Below, piece by piece: positions 9,026-17,780 of a stretch of DNA of 64,000 bases. The DNA is taken from NCBI GenBank assembly GCA_021817245.1, contig JAKAVQ010000010.1, positions 24,583 through 88,582 of the forward strand, read 5' to 3'. The notes beneath the pieces were generated by a model. That model was not told the origin of the DNA. It searched no databases and worked only from the letters and a program-made list of their open reading frames with translations. The first letter of the stretch is position 1. Each line of letters starts with the position of its first letter. Source of the stretch: Thermoplasmata archaeon (GTDB lineage: Archaea; Thermoplasmatota; Thermoplasmata; Lutacidiplasmatales; UBA184). Made by a program: the position numbers and the translations under genes.

Positions 9026-9931
9026 TCACGACGAGCCGCCGAGCGTGACCTTCCCGCGCTTCATCAGCTCGGCGAGCTGGGCCTCGGCGGCCGTGTCGAG
9101 GAGGTCCGCGTTCGGACCGCGGTGCCGCGTGAACTCGCGGAGCGTCTTGCGGCTCTCCTCGCGCCGGGCCCTCGCGGCCCCGACGAGGCGCCGGCCCTCC
9201 CGCTCGAGATCGGCGATCTCGCGGCCGAGCGCGTCGACCCGCGCCATGAGCTCGGCCCGCTCGCGTCCCTTCGCACGCATCTCGGCGACGAGCGCTCCCG
9301 CGCCCTCGAGCGTCTCGCGGATCTCGTCCATCCGCCGGTCGCGCGCCGTCCGGGCCTCGGCCATCGCGGCTCCGAGCGCGTCGACCTCCGCCCGGGCGGC
9401 CGCGACCGCGGCCTCGGCCTCCCGGCGCAGGCGTTCGTGCTCGGAGACGAGGCCGGCTCGGGCCTCGGCGACCTTGAGTTCCTGCGCCCGCTGGCGGAGG
9501 CGGGCGATCAGGGCGTTCTCCTCGTCGATCGGCACCGCGCGGGTCTGCTGGAGGAGTTCGAGCTGCGCGATCTCGCGCTTCAGATTCTCGGGGCGGACCC
9601 GTTCCCCCGGGTCGAACGTGAGCCGCAGCTCGCGCAAGTGGATCAGCGCCTCGTCGACCTTCGTCCGGGCGCGGTCGCGCTGCCCCTTGAGCTCGGCGGC
9701 CTTCCGGCCGAGCTCGCCGTGCTCCCGGTACAGCTTCTCGACCAGGTCCTGGGGGACCTGGCGACGGTCGTAGAGCGCCCGCTGTTCGGCGCCGAGCCGT
9801 TGGATCTCCGCGATCAGCGGCTGGCGCTGCCGGTGCAGGGCATCGAGGCGGGCATCGAGCGCGCGCAAACGGTTGCGGTCTTCCCGCTCGTCCCGCTCTT
9901 CCTGGTCGCTGAGGAACGGCCGGGGGGGCAC
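9026..9931 (-). CDS. Archaeal coiled-coil protein (COG1340-like)
   Basis: Long alpha-helical protein of 301 residues, almost entirely heptad-rich and charged (for example LDALHRQRQPLIAEIQRLGAE). A loop near residues 105-125 (LTFDPGERVRPENLKREI) breaks the coiled coil, as in the conserved archaeal COG1340 proteins. The molecular role of that family is not established; it is often listed near phosphoserine-phosphatase-like annotations without evidence. The C-terminal tail (AEAQLAELMKRGKVTLGG) is the conserved end of the family. No membrane segment or signal peptide is present. Confidence 0.75.
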   Translation of the reverse strand: MPPRPFLSDQEERDEREDRNRLRALDARLDALHRQRQPLIAEIQRLGAEQRALYDRRQVPQDLVEKLYREHGELGRKAAELKGQRDRARTKVDEALIHLRELRLTFDPGERVRPENLKREIAQLELLQQTRAVPIDEENALIARLRQRAQELKVAEARAGLVSEHERLRREAEAAVAAARAEVDALGAAMAEARTARDRRMDEIRETLEGAGALVAEMRAKGRERAELMARVDALGREIADLEREGRRLVGAARARREESRKTLREFTRHRGPNADLLDTAAEAQLAELMKRGKVTLGGSS

Positions 9932-9990
9932 GCCGGTGCGAAGGCGCCTGTCCCCACAAAAGGCCTTCTAGCGGACCGCAGACTCGACCC

Positions 9991-10635
9991 TTACGGCCTG
10001 CGGTCGCAGACGAACCAGAGGCGGGCGCCCCTCTCGTAGTGACGGGCGACGCGTACGAACCCCGCCCGGGTCAGGGTGTCGAGGGTGCGGGCCCGGAAGT
10101 AGCGGAACGGGGTGCGGTGGGGCCCTCCCCTCCAGACGCCGGGCGCGACCTCACGGCTGACGAGGGTCCTCGGATCCGTCGACGCCCGGACCGCGAACAG
10201 GTGGAGGCCCCCGGGGCGGAGCACCCGACGGACCTCCGCGAGCAACCGCGCCAGCTCCCGGTCCGGCAGCATCATGTAGAGCGCGTGGGCGCAGACGACG
10301 TCGAACGATCCCGACCGCCGCCGCTCGAGGGCGGCCCGCGCCTCCGCGAGCTCGAACGTGAGGTTCGACGGTGCGGGCGCGATCGCCCGAGCCCTCGCGA
10401 TCGCGGGAGCCGCATGGTCGACGGCGTGCACTCGGAACCCGGCGTCGGCGAGGTAGCGCGCGTCGCGGCCGGGGCCGCAGCCGAGCTCGAGGATCCGCGC
10501 CCCCGGGCCCAACTTTCGGATCCTTGGGCCGATCCATCGTGCGAACCGGGACGGACGTCCCTCGAAGAGACCGGGAGTCCTCCGGTACATCGCCTCGGAC
10601 GCCCGGCGACGGGCGGCCCGGGAGGGCCACCTCAC
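9991..10635 (-). CDS. Class I SAM-dependent methyltransferase
   Basis: Predicted methyltransferase of 214 residues. Motif I is GARILELGCGPGRDARYLA, followed by an acidic end of strand 2 (VHAVDHA) and the post-motif region FDVVCAHALYMMLPDRELARLL. The ORF track starts 40 codons earlier, inside larB. The GTG at 10635 is preferred because it overlaps the larB stop as GTGA, the coupling seen repeatedly in this window. The substrate is unknown; the small size and the motif-I spacing fit a Methyltransf_11/25-type enzyme acting on a small molecule. Confidence 0.8.
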   Translation of the reverse strand: MRWPSRAARRRASEAMYRRTPGLFEGRPSRFARWIGPRIRKLGPGARILELGCGPGRDARYLADAGFRVHAVDHAAPAIARARAIAPAPSNLTFELAEARAALERRRSGSFDVVCAHALYMMLPDRELARLLAEVRRVLRPGGLHLFAVRASTDPRTLVSREVAPGVWRGGPHRTPFRYFRARTLDTLTRAGFVRVARHYERGARLWFVCDRRP

Positions 10636-11375
10636 GACCGAACGCGTCGTGGACGCCCCCGCGTCCGCCGGGCGGGACGTCCGACGAAATGGTGCGCGGC
10701 GAAAAGGGCCGCCGGCACCGCCGCATCGATGTTCACGACCCCGATCGGGGCGCACGACTGCAGCATCGCGAGGAGCGCCGCCTCACCGGAACCGCCGCGT
10801 CCGTAGCCGACCGAGGTCGGCACCCCGACCACCGGCGACCGGACGAGCCCGCTCACGACCGTGGGCAGCGCGCCCTCCCGGCCCGCGAAGACGAGGTAGA
10901 TCGTGGGACGGTGGCGCTCGAGCTCGTCGAGGGCGCGGAGGAGCCGGTGCAGTCCGGCGACCCCCACGTCGTACGCCCGAACCACCCGGACGCCGAGCTC
11001 GACGAGCACCGCGCGGGCCTCCTCGGCGAGCGCGACGTCGCTCGTGCCGGCCGCAACGATCGCTGCGGTGCCGCCGAGGGGAGCCGACCCGAGGGGGCCC
11101 CGAAGCCGAACCAGGCGGCCCCCCGCGAGCTCGCGGACCGGGAGGCCCGCCCCGCGCGCGCGCGCGAGGACCCTCCGCTGCTCAGCGGTAGGGCGAGAGA
11201 CGAGCGCGCCGTGGCCGCCGTCCGAGAGCGCCCGCAGGATCCCGAGGAGGTGCTCGGGGCTCTTGCCTTCCGCGAGGACCACTTCGGGAAGGCCGACACG
11301 TCGCGCGCGGTCCCGGTCGAGCCTGGCGTACGCGCGAACCCTCAACTCCCGCCCGCGAGCGCGACGCACCGTCAT
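10632..11375 (-). CDS. larB: LarB-like pyridinium-3,5-biscarboxylate mononucleotide synthase
   Basis: AIR-carboxylase-fold enzyme of 247 residues. LarB carboxylates and hydrolyses nicotinate adenine dinucleotide in making the nickel-pincer cofactor of lactate racemase. Seen here are LPEVVLAEGKSPEHLLGILRAL, the glycine-rich GTAAIVAAGTSDVALAEEA and VFAGREGALPTVVSGLV. The C-terminal block VPTSVGYGRGGSGEAALLAMLQSCAPIGVVNID is the family hallmark. Start: the ATG at 11375 lies 27 bases from a TATA box, so the 22 extra codons of the ORF track are dropped. larC and larE are not nearby, so either they lie elsewhere or this copy has another role. Confidence 0.85.
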   Translation of the reverse strand: MTVRRARGRELRVRAYARLDRDRARRVGLPEVVLAEGKSPEHLLGILRALSDGGHGALVSRPTAEQRRVLARARGAGLPVRELAGGRLVRLRGPLGSAPLGGTAAIVAAGTSDVALAEEARAVLVELGVRVVRAYDVGVAGLHRLLRALDELERHRPTIYLVFAGREGALPTVVSGLVRSPVVGVPTSVGYGRGGSGEAALLAMLQSCAPIGVVNIDAAVPAALFAAHHFVGRPARRTRGRPRRVRS

Positions 11376-11401
11376 CGACGGACCCGCACGCACCCAAGCG
11401 T

Positions 11402-11408
11402 GATATAG
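11402..11408. promoter_or_regulatory. Shared TATA box between larB and the acyl-CoA dehydrogenase gene
   Basis: GATATAG reads CTATATC on the other strand and is the only AT-rich element in the 64-base divergent spacer. It lies 27 bases before the larB ATG and 32 bases before the acyl-CoA dehydrogenase ATG, the right distance for both. Confidence 0.6.
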
Positions 11409-11439
11409 CGGATGCCGGTGGCACGCCGACCCCCGGTAC

Positions 11440-12588
11440 ATGCCCGATTTCTCCCTGACCCCGGAGGAGGAAAGCCTGCGGGACCTCGCCCGGAAGTTCG
11501 CCCGCGGCGAGATGGCGCCGGTCGCGGCCGAATGCGACCGGTCCGGACGGTTCCCCGAGGAGGTCTACCGCAAGGCGCACGGGCTGGGGCTGATGAACCT
11601 CAACGTCCCGACCGAGTACGGGGGCAGCGGCCTCGGCGTCTTCGCCCAGTGCCTCATCGTCGAGGAGCTCGCGTACGCCTGTGGCGGCATGACCACCTCG
11701 ATCATCGCGAACTGCCTCGCGCTCGAGCCGATCCTCCTCGGAGGCACGGCCGAGCAGAAGACCCGGATCCTGACGCCGTTCTGCGCCGACTACCGGTTCG
11801 CCGCGTTCTGCCTGACCGAGCCGAGCGGTGGGAGCGACGCCGGAGCGCTGCGGACGGTCGCCCGGCGGGACGGAGAGTCGTACGTCCTCGACGGGGAGAA
11901 GTGCTTCATCACGAACGGCCCCCACGCCGAGCTCTACACGGTCTTCGCGACCGTCGACCCGAGCCTCCGCCACCGGGGGATCACGGCGTTCGTCGTCCCC
12001 CGCGCGACCGAGGGCGTGCTCCCGGGAAAGGACGAAGAGAAGATGGGCCACCGCGCCTCCTCGACCGGCACGATCCGCTTCGAGAAGGTCCGGGTCCCGG
12101 CGACCCAGCGCCTCGGTGGGGAAGGCGAGGGGTTCGCGCTCGCGATGCGCACCCTCGACCAGACCCGGACGCCGATCGGGGCCCTCGCGACGGGGATCGC
12201 CCAGGCGGCGCTCGACCACGCGGCGCGCTACGCGACCAAGCGCTACACCTTCGGCAAGCCGATCGCCGAGCACCAGGCGATCCAGATCAAGCTCGCGAAC
12301 ATGGCCCAGGCGATCCGCGCCGCCCGCCTGCTCACCTGGCACGCGGCGTGGACGATCGACCGCGGCGCGCGCGGCACGCTCGAGTCGTCGATCGCGAAGT
12401 GCTTCGCCTCCGACGCCGCGCTCCACGTTGCGGACGAGGCGATCCAGACGTTCGGCGGGTACGGGTACATGAAGGACTATCCCGTCGAGAAGCTCCTGCG
12501 CGACGCGAAGCTCACCCAGATCTACGAAGGCGCGAACGAGATCCAGCGGACCGTGATCGCCCGCGAGCTCCTCAAGTCGTACGACTGA
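11440..12588 (+). CDS. Acyl-CoA dehydrogenase
   Basis: FAD enzyme of 382 residues catalysing the first oxidation of an acyl-CoA, passing electrons to the ETF encoded next to it. The family order is intact: N-terminal helices, [17 protein letters not shown] (FAD and substrate), GEKCFITNG, the middle beta domain, and [22 protein letters not shown]. The C-terminal [34 protein letters not shown] holds the catalytic glutamate of the short/medium-chain type in YEGANEIQ. The first of three same-strand genes: ETF beta starts 12 bases after its stop. Chain-length preference cannot be told. Confidence 0.95.
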   Translation: MPDFSLTPEEESLRDLARKFARGEMAPVAAECDRSGRFPEEVYRKAHGLGLMNLNVPTEYGGSGLGVFAQCLIVEELAYACGGMTTSIIANCLALEPILLGGTAEQKTRILTPFCADYRFAAFCLTEPSGGSDAGALRTVARRDGESYVLDGEKCFITNGPHAELYTVFATVDPSLRHRGITAFVVPRATEGVLPGKDEEKMGHRASSTGTIRFEKVRVPATQRLGGEGEGFALAMRTLDQTRTPIGALATGIAQAALDHAARYATKRYTFGKPIAEHQAIQIKLANMAQAIRAARLLTWHAAWTIDRGARGTLESSIAKCFASDAALHVADEAIQTFGGYGYMKDYPVEKLLRDAKLTQIYEGANEIQRTVIARELLKSYD

Positions 12589-12600
12589 AGGGGGCGCTTC

Positions 12601-13383
12601 GTGGAGATCGTCGTCTGCGTCAAGCCGGTCCCCGAGAGTGAGACGCGCCTGAGGGTCTCGGCGGACGGGACTTCGCTCGACCCCGAGGCGGTGAAGTTCG
12701 TCCTCGCGGGGTACGACGAGTCGGCGGTCGAGCAGGCGCTCCTCCTCAAGGAGTCGCTCCCCGGTTCGAAGGTCCACGCCGTGTCGTTCGGGCCGGCGCC
12801 GCGCACCGAGGAGGTCCTGCGGGCCGCGATCGCGCTCGGCTGCGACCAGGCGACCTGGGTCGAGGCCCCTCCCGGGCCGGCCCCGGACCCGGTCGCGACC
12901 GGGAGGGCGCTCGCGCGGCCGATCTTCGCGATGCCGCACGACCTCGTCCTCTGCGGGAAGCAGGCCGGCGACGACGAGGCCGGTCTCGTCGCGGCCGTGC
13001 TCGGCGAACTTCTTGGCGTGCCGGACGTGGGGTTCGTGGTCGACCTTCGGTTCGACGTGCCGAGCGGCCGGCTCCGGTTCCGACGGGCGACCGAGGGTGG
13101 CCTCGAGCTCTGGGAGGCCCCGACCCCGTGCGTGATCGGCCTCCAGCAGGCGTGGAACGACCCGCGCACGGCGAAGCTCCCCGCGATCCTCAAGTCCCGG
13201 CGGGTGGCGATCGCGAAGGTCCCGTACGCCCCCGAGGATTCCTCGGCGCCCCGGAGCGTGGCCGAGAAGTTCGAACTTCCCCCGCCGCGGACGGGCGCCG
13301 CGATGATCGAGTACAAGACCCCGGCCGAGGCCGCGGCGAAGCTCGTCCGGGTACTGCGCGAGGAGGCGAAGGTCTTCCCGTGA
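12601..13383 (+). CDS. etfB: Electron transfer flavoprotein, beta subunit
   Basis: AMP-binding beta subunit of 260 residues of the soluble electron carrier that collects electrons from acyl-CoA dehydrogenases. It begins [19 protein letters not shown], the standard opening. It continues with [44 protein letters not shown] and the diagnostic [32 protein letters not shown]. The C-terminal arm that wraps around the alpha subunit is present. The GTG start is 12 bases after the dehydrogenase stop, and its own stop overlaps the alpha-subunit start by four bases. Confidence 0.95.
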   Translation: MEIVVCVKPVPESETRLRVSADGTSLDPEAVKFVLAGYDESAVEQALLLKESLPGSKVHAVSFGPAPRTEEVLRAAIALGCDQATWVEAPPGPAPDPVATGRALARPIFAMPHDLVLCGKQAGDDEAGLVAAVLGELLGVPDVGFVVDLRFDVPSGRLRFRRATEGGLELWEAPTPCVIGLQQAWNDPRTAKLPAILKSRRVAIAKVPYAPEDSSAPRSVAEKFELPPPRTGAAMIEYKTPAEAAAKLVRVLREEAKVFP

Positions 13384-14366
13384 CGCCCACGGTCCTCGTG
13401 GTCGGCGAGTCGAGCGGCGGCCGCCTCGCCGGCGCCTCGCTCGAGGCGGCCGGCACCGCGCGCCGCCTCGCGGCGGGCGACGGGGAGGTCGTCGGCTTCC
13501 TCGCGGGCGCCGGAACCGGCGCGGCGGCCGCCGAGTTCGCCCGTTACGGCGTCGGACGGGTCCGGGTCGTCGACGACGCGCGGTTCGACGCCGCTCCCGC
13601 GGCGGCGACCGCCCACGCCGCGGCCGCCGCCGCGGACGCGGTCGGGGCGAAGTGGGTGGTCCTCGCCGGCACGACGTTCGGACGAGACCTCCTCGGCCGT
13701 CTCGCGACGCGCTGGAACGCCGCCGCCGCGAGCGGGGTGACCGAGGTCGCGGGAGACGCCGAAGGGCTCACGGTGCGGCGGCCGGTCTTCGGGGGCCGGG
13801 CCACCGAGACCCGACGCCTCGTGGGCGACCGCGCCGCGGTGGCGCTGCGGCCGCACGCGTTCCCTTCCCCGGCCGAGGTGCCGGTCGCGCTCGCGATCGA
13901 GGCGGTCGGGGCCCCGGATATCCCCGCCGCCCTTTTCGGACCGAAGCGCACCGCGGTCGAGACCGCGGGGGCGGGGTCGGGGCCGGGCCTCGCGGACGCG
14001 GCGATCGTCGTCTCGGGAGGGCGCGGCCTCCGGGCGCCCGAGAACTTCCGCCTGATCGACGAGCTCGCCGCCTCGCTCGGGGCGGCGGTCGGCGCCTCCC
14101 GGGCGGTCACCGACGCCGGATGGCGGCCCGCGTCGCTCCAGGTCGGCCAGACCGGGCGTGCCGTCTCCCCGCAGCTCTACATCGCGGTCGGGATCTCGGG
14201 CGCGATCCAGCACCTCGTCGGGATGGTGAGCTCGCGCGTGATCGTCGCGATCAACTCGGACGCGTCCGCCCCGATCTTCAAGGTCGCCGACTACGGGATC
14301 GCGGGGGACCTCTTCGAGATCGTGCCGGCGCTCACGGCCGAGGTCCGACGGGTCCGCGGGATCTAG
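13380..14366 (+). CDS. etfA: Electron transfer flavoprotein, alpha subunit
   Basis: FAD-binding alpha subunit of 328 residues. The ORF track shows it only inside a longer frame. Its GTG start overlaps the etfB stop (GTGA) and the product opens [14 protein letters not shown]. The C-terminal FAD domain is unmistakable: [39 protein letters not shown], then [29 protein letters not shown] and [15 protein letters not shown]. No ferredoxin-type iron-sulfur insert is present. It converges on the FixC-like gene, its likely electron acceptor, 14 bases away. Confidence 0.95.
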   Translation: MTPTVLVVGESSGGRLAGASLEAAGTARRLAAGDGEVVGFLAGAGTGAAAAEFARYGVGRVRVVDDARFDAAPAAATAHAAAAAADAVGAKWVVLAGTTFGRDLLGRLATRWNAAAASGVTEVAGDAEGLTVRRPVFGGRATETRRLVGDRAAVALRPHAFPSPAEVPVALAIEAVGAPDIPAALFGPKRTAVETAGAGSGPGLADAAIVVSGGRGLRAPENFRLIDELAASLGAAVGASRAVTDAGWRPASLQVGQTGRAVSPQLYIAVGISGAIQHLVGMVSSRVIVAINSDASAPIFKVADYGIAGDLFEIVPALTAEVRRVRGI

Positions 14367-14380
14367 ACGAGGGGGCGTCC

Positions 14381-15682
14381 CTAGACGCTCCGGACCACGT
14401 CCGACCCGTCCTTGAGGAGGCGGAAGAGGGAGATCCCGGACTCCTTCTGCACCTCCCGGAGGAGGTGGCGGAGCGGACGCTTCGGACCGCCGGTCTCCGA
14501 CATCATGGAGTGGAAGAGCGCGGTCGCGAACTTCGGGTACGCCGTGTAGATCCGGGGATTCCACTTCACGTCGTCCATCCGCTCGAAGTCGCGGAAGTCG
14601 GGGAGCACTCCGCTCGCCTCCAGGCGGCGGTCGTACTCCGCAAGACGCGCGGCGGACGGATCGTTCGCGGCCTTCGCGGCGAGCGCCGTTTCGGCCGCGG
14701 CGAGGCCGGTGCGGACCGCGTAGTTCATTCCCTGGATCACGAGCCCGTTCGAGAAGACGAACCCGGCGGCGTCCCCCGCGACCATCCAACCGTCACCGTG
14801 GAACGCCGCCGGACGGCTGGCCCACCCCGAGCTGATCAGCTTCGCCCCGTACTCGACGAGCTCGGCTCCGCGCAGGGTCCGCGCGATCGCCGGGTGGAGC
14901 TTGAACTGTTCGATCATCTCCGTCGAGTAGGTGTTCCGTCCGAAGAGCGACCGGAGGTTGATGATCAGCCCGAGCGAGATCGTGTCCCGGTTCGTGTAGA
15001 GGAATCCCCCCGCCATGACGCCGGGCGCGAAGATCCCGGTGACCCACTCCTCGGCGTGTCCCTCGCCCGGGCCGAGCTGGAACCGTTCCTCGATGACCGA
15101 CGCGTCGAGCCGATAGACCTCCTTGACGCCGAGCTCGGTCGCCGTTCCCGAGAGGCGTGGGTTCGGCCGGATCGGGGTGCCGAGGGTGACCCGGGAGTTG
15201 GTCCCGTCCGCCACGATCGTGACGGGCGCCTTCATGGTCTCGCCGCCCTGGACCACGCCGCGCACGCGCGTCCCCTCCCAGTTCAACCGGTCGACCGGTA
15301 CGGAGGTGACGACGGTCGCCCCCGCCTCCTCCGCCTTCCGGGCCAGCCAAGCGTCCGTGCGCGCGCGCAGGACGGAGTGGGCGACGAACGGCTCGCGTCG
15401 CCACCCCCCGTCCTCGTAGTCGAAGGCGAGGGAACGCTCGGGGGTCATGAGGCCGAAGCGCTTGCGCACGATGTGCCGCTCGACGGGCATATCGTGCCAC
15501 CACCCCGGGACGATCGCGTCGAGGTCGTGGCCCCAGAGGACGCCCCCCGAGAGGTTCTTCGCCCCCGCTTCCGCGCCGCGTTCGAGGAGGAGGACGTTCG
15601 CCCCACCCTGGGCGAGGCGGATCGCCGCAGAGCTGCCGGCGAGGCCGGCACCGACGACGATCGCGTCGAACTCGTCCGCCAT
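14381..15682 (-). CDS. fixC: FixC-like electron transfer flavoprotein-quinone oxidoreductase
   Basis: FAD-dependent dehydrogenase of 433 residues of the FixC/geranylgeranyl-reductase family, expected to take electrons from the neighbouring ETF and reduce a membrane quinone. The N-terminal Rossmann motif is AIVVGAGLAGSSAAIRLAQGGANVLLLERG, followed by KNLSGGVLWGHDLD. The second FAD block is GDGWMVAGDAAGFVFSNGLVIQGMNYAVRTGLAAAE. The C terminus lacks the ferredoxin domain found in one-piece ETF-QO, and no small FixX ferredoxin gene is adjacent. A TATA element (GTTAAAT on the minus strand) lies about 30 bases upstream of the ATG. Confidence 0.92.
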   Translation of the reverse strand: MADEFDAIVVGAGLAGSSAAIRLAQGGANVLLLERGAEAGAKNLSGGVLWGHDLDAIVPGWWHDMPVERHIVRKRFGLMTPERSLAFDYEDGGWRREPFVAHSVLRARTDAWLARKAEEAGATVVTSVPVDRLNWEGTRVRGVVQGGETMKAPVTIVADGTNSRVTLGTPIRPNPRLSGTATELGVKEVYRLDASVIEERFQLGPGEGHAEEWVTGIFAPGVMAGGFLYTNRDTISLGLIINLRSLFGRNTYSTEMIEQFKLHPAIARTLRGAELVEYGAKLISSGWASRPAAFHGDGWMVAGDAAGFVFSNGLVIQGMNYAVRTGLAAAETALAAKAANDPSAARLAEYDRRLEASGVLPDFRDFERMDDVKWNPRIYTAYPKFATALFHSMMSETGGPKRPLRHLLREVQKESGISLFRLLKDGSDVVRSV

Positions 15683-15756
15683 GGGGAGTGCTCACGCACT
15701 CGGCCCGGCGCATTTAACGGTGCGCGGACCGGGCGCCCGTTCGGACGCCCCGTCCG

Positions 15757-16371
15757 TCAGCGGGGAGGTGGGTTGTTCCACACGACCGGACCCCGGGCGC
15801 TCTGGAGGTCGACCGTCGCGTTCTCGATGCGCTTCTGGAACGTGAACGGCTTCGGCACGCCCTTCCAGTCCTCGTTGCCCAGGTGCTGGCCGCCTTCCGA
15901 GCTGACGCGGACCGTCCCGTAGCCAAGGAGCCGCCGGCCGGCCGTCTGGTGGACGTCCACCCCGCGGACCTGGAGGATGGGGATCTCGTCGAATTCGCGG
16001 CCGAGGATCCCGCGTTGGACGATCACCCGGCGACTCGTGACCGCGTAGACGGTCGAGATCCACCGGAGATAGCGGACCAGGATCCAGAGGAGGCCGATCA
16101 GCGCGAGGAGACCGAAGAGGTACTCGATGTAGCGCGGGGCCGTCCCGAGTCGGGAGAGGGCGTCCGAGTAGGCCGCGATCTGTCCGAACCAGCCGTGGAT
16201 CTTGGCGGCCGTCAGATAGGTGAGCGCTCCGAAGAGGAGGGTGAAGACGACCGGCCCGGGGAAGTAGAACAGACCCGTCGCGCGGGTCTCGTCGAGCAGA
16301 ACCTCCTGGTCGGCGAGGTACGTCGCCTTGAGGAGCCGCGGCATCGACCGAGGGGAGGCGGGGGTGGCCAT
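15757..16371 (-). CDS. PH-domain (bPH2/DUF304-type) membrane protein
   Basis: Protein of 204 residues with two hydrophobic segments at about residues 40-60 and 85-105, followed by a cytosolic bacterial-type PH domain (YAVTSRRVIVQRGILGREFDEIPILQVRGVDVHQTAGRRLLGYGTVRVSSEG). The block RG.lgr...ei.l..i..v.v.q...grllgyG.v.v.s is characteristic of DUF304. The biochemical role of such proteins is unknown; they are thought to be membrane-associated scaffolds. The ATG at 16371 is chosen over the ORF-track ATG six codons earlier because it lies 26 bases from a TATA element. It is divergent from the amidohydrolase gene. Confidence 0.8.
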   Translation of the reverse strand: MATPASPRSMPRLLKATYLADQEVLLDETRATGLFYFPGPVVFTLLFGALTYLTAAKIHGWFGQIAAYSDALSRLGTAPRYIEYLFGLLALIGLLWILVRYLRWISTVYAVTSRRVIVQRGILGREFDEIPILQVRGVDVHQTAGRRLLGYGTVRVSSEGGQHLGNEDWKGVPKPFTFQKRIENATVDLQSARGPVVWNNPPPR

Positions 16372-16396
16372 CGAGCGTTGTACGGGCATCGCTCGG

Positions 16397-16442
16397 TCAT
16401 AAGCCCTCGGCCCGAGCGGTCGCGGAGCTCCCCCCTTATAAT
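16397..16442. promoter_or_regulatory. Back-to-back promoters of the PH-domain and amidohydrolase genes
   Basis: TCATAAG (16397-16403, minus strand CTTATGA) sits 26 bases before the PH-domain ATG. TTATAAT (16436-16442) sits 22 bases before the amidohydrolase GTG. Both distances fit leaderless transcripts. Confidence 0.55.
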
Positions 16443-16463
16443 CCCCCTCCGTACGGGACGACC

Positions 16464-17315
16464 GTGGGGGTCACGGACTGCCACGTGCACATCAACCCGA
16501 TCGCCGAGATGCGCCCGGACGCGCTCGGACTGCTCGCCGGCGTCGACCCCGCGAACGCCCGCCTCCTCGGCGATCCGACGGCGTTCCTCGAGTACCTCGA
16601 TACGTGCGGGGTCGAACGTGCAGTGCTCGTGAACTACGTGGCTCCCGAGGTGATCGGGTACACGGAGGCGACGAACCGGTTCGTCGGGGAGTACGTCCGG
16701 GCCGACCCCGACCGCCTGATCGCGTGCGGAGGGATCCGTCCCGATCACCCGGACCCGGAACGCGAGGTCGACCGGCTCGTGAGCGAGTTCGGGATCCGGG
16801 CGATCAAGCTCCACCCTCCGCATCAGCTGTTCCGTCCGAACGCGTACGTGGACGACCCGCGTTCGACCCTGCGAGCGCTCTACGCGGCGGCCGAGCGGCG
16901 GCGACTCCCCGTGATCTTCCATACCGGCACGTCGGTCTTCCCCCGGGCCCGCAACCGGTACTCGGACCCGCTCTACGTCGAGGACGTCGCCCTCGATTTC
17001 CCCGACCTCACGATCGTCCTCGCTCACGGGGGCCGGCCGATATGGATGGAGACGGCCGTCTTTCTCGCCCGGCGGTTTCCGAACGTCTGGCTCGAACTCT
17101 CGGGTGTACCGCCGAACCGTCTCCTCGAGTACTTTCCCCAGCTTGCGCGGATCGCCGCGAAGACGCTCTTCGGGACCGACTGGCCGGGCCCCGGCGTTCG
17201 CGACCTCGGGGCGAACCTGCGCGCGTTCCGGGCCCTCCCGCTCGCGGAGGAGGCCGCCCGCCGTATCCTCGAGGAGAACCCGCTCGTCGTCTTTCCCCGC
17301 CGGGCGCCCTCTTGA
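16464..17315 (+). CDS. Amidohydrolase family 2 metal-dependent hydrolase
   Basis: TIM-barrel metallohydrolase of 283 residues. Metal and catalytic residues are visible in order: DCHVHINP at the N terminus, AIKLHPPHQLF, VIFHTGTS, IVLAHGGRP and FGTDWPGPG. This HxH...H...H...D pattern is that of amidohydrolase_2, which includes decarboxylases of aromatic acids and lactonases. The substrate is unknown. The GTG start is 22 bases from a TATAAT-like element. The gene is followed by aIF1A, which has its own TATA element. Confidence 0.85.
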   Translation: MGVTDCHVHINPIAEMRPDALGLLAGVDPANARLLGDPTAFLEYLDTCGVERAVLVNYVAPEVIGYTEATNRFVGEYVRADPDRLIACGGIRPDHPDPEREVDRLVSEFGIRAIKLHPPHQLFRPNAYVDDPRSTLRALYAAAERRRLPVIFHTGTSVFPRARNRYSDPLYVEDVALDFPDLTIVLAHGGRPIWMETAVFLARRFPNVWLELSGVPPNRLLEYFPQLARIAAKTLFGTDWPGPGVRDLGANLRAFRALPLAEEAARRILEENPLVVFPRRAPS

Positions 17316-17340
17316 AATAGTCGGCACCGCTCGGCCGGCC

Positions 17341-17769
17341 GTGCCCGACACTCCCGACCCCCCCGCCGAGACGTCGACCCCTCCGGCCGGCGAGCGAGAG
17401 GTCGCGAGCGTCGAGGTCGTGGAGGGCGGCGAGGAGCTCGGGCGGCTTCCGTTGCCGCGGCGCAACCGGGGGGAAGTCTTCGGGATCGCGAACCAGCTCC
17501 TCGGCGCGGCCCGGATCCGCGTCATGTGCGAGGACAACGTCTCGCGGATGGGACGGATCACCGGGAAGATGAAGAAGAAGATGTGGATCCGCGAGGGGGA
17601 CCTGCTCATCCTCCGGCCCTGGGGATTCCAGGAAGGGAAGGCCGATATCCTCTTCCGCTACAGCCGGACGCAGGCGCAGTACCTCGCCCGCCGCAGCCTT
17701 TTGCCGGCGTCGGTCAATGTTTTCGGAGGCTCCGAGGCCCCGGCGCCCGCCGGCGCCTCCGCCGCGTAG
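17341..17769 (+). CDS. eif1A: Translation initiation factor aIF1A
   Basis: S1/OB-fold initiation factor that binds the A site of the small ribosomal subunit. The product has 142 residues from a GTG at 17341; the ORF track begins 79 codons earlier inside the amidohydrolase gene. The core is typical: LPRRNRGEVFGIANQLLGAARIRVMCEDN, RMGRITGKMKKKMWIREGDLLIL and KADILFRYSRTQAQYL. An acidic, proline-rich N-terminal extension of about 35 residues and an alanine-rich tail make it longer than the usual 100-115 residues. TTGAAATAG at 17312-17320 is a suitable TATA box. Confidence 0.95.
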   Translation: MPDTPDPPAETSTPPAGEREVASVEVVEGGEELGRLPLPRRNRGEVFGIANQLLGAARIRVMCEDNVSRMGRITGKMKKKMWIREGDLLILRPWGFQEGKADILFRYSRTQAQYLARRSLLPASVNVFGGSEAPAPAGASAA

Positions 17770-17780
17770 CCTCGGTACCG

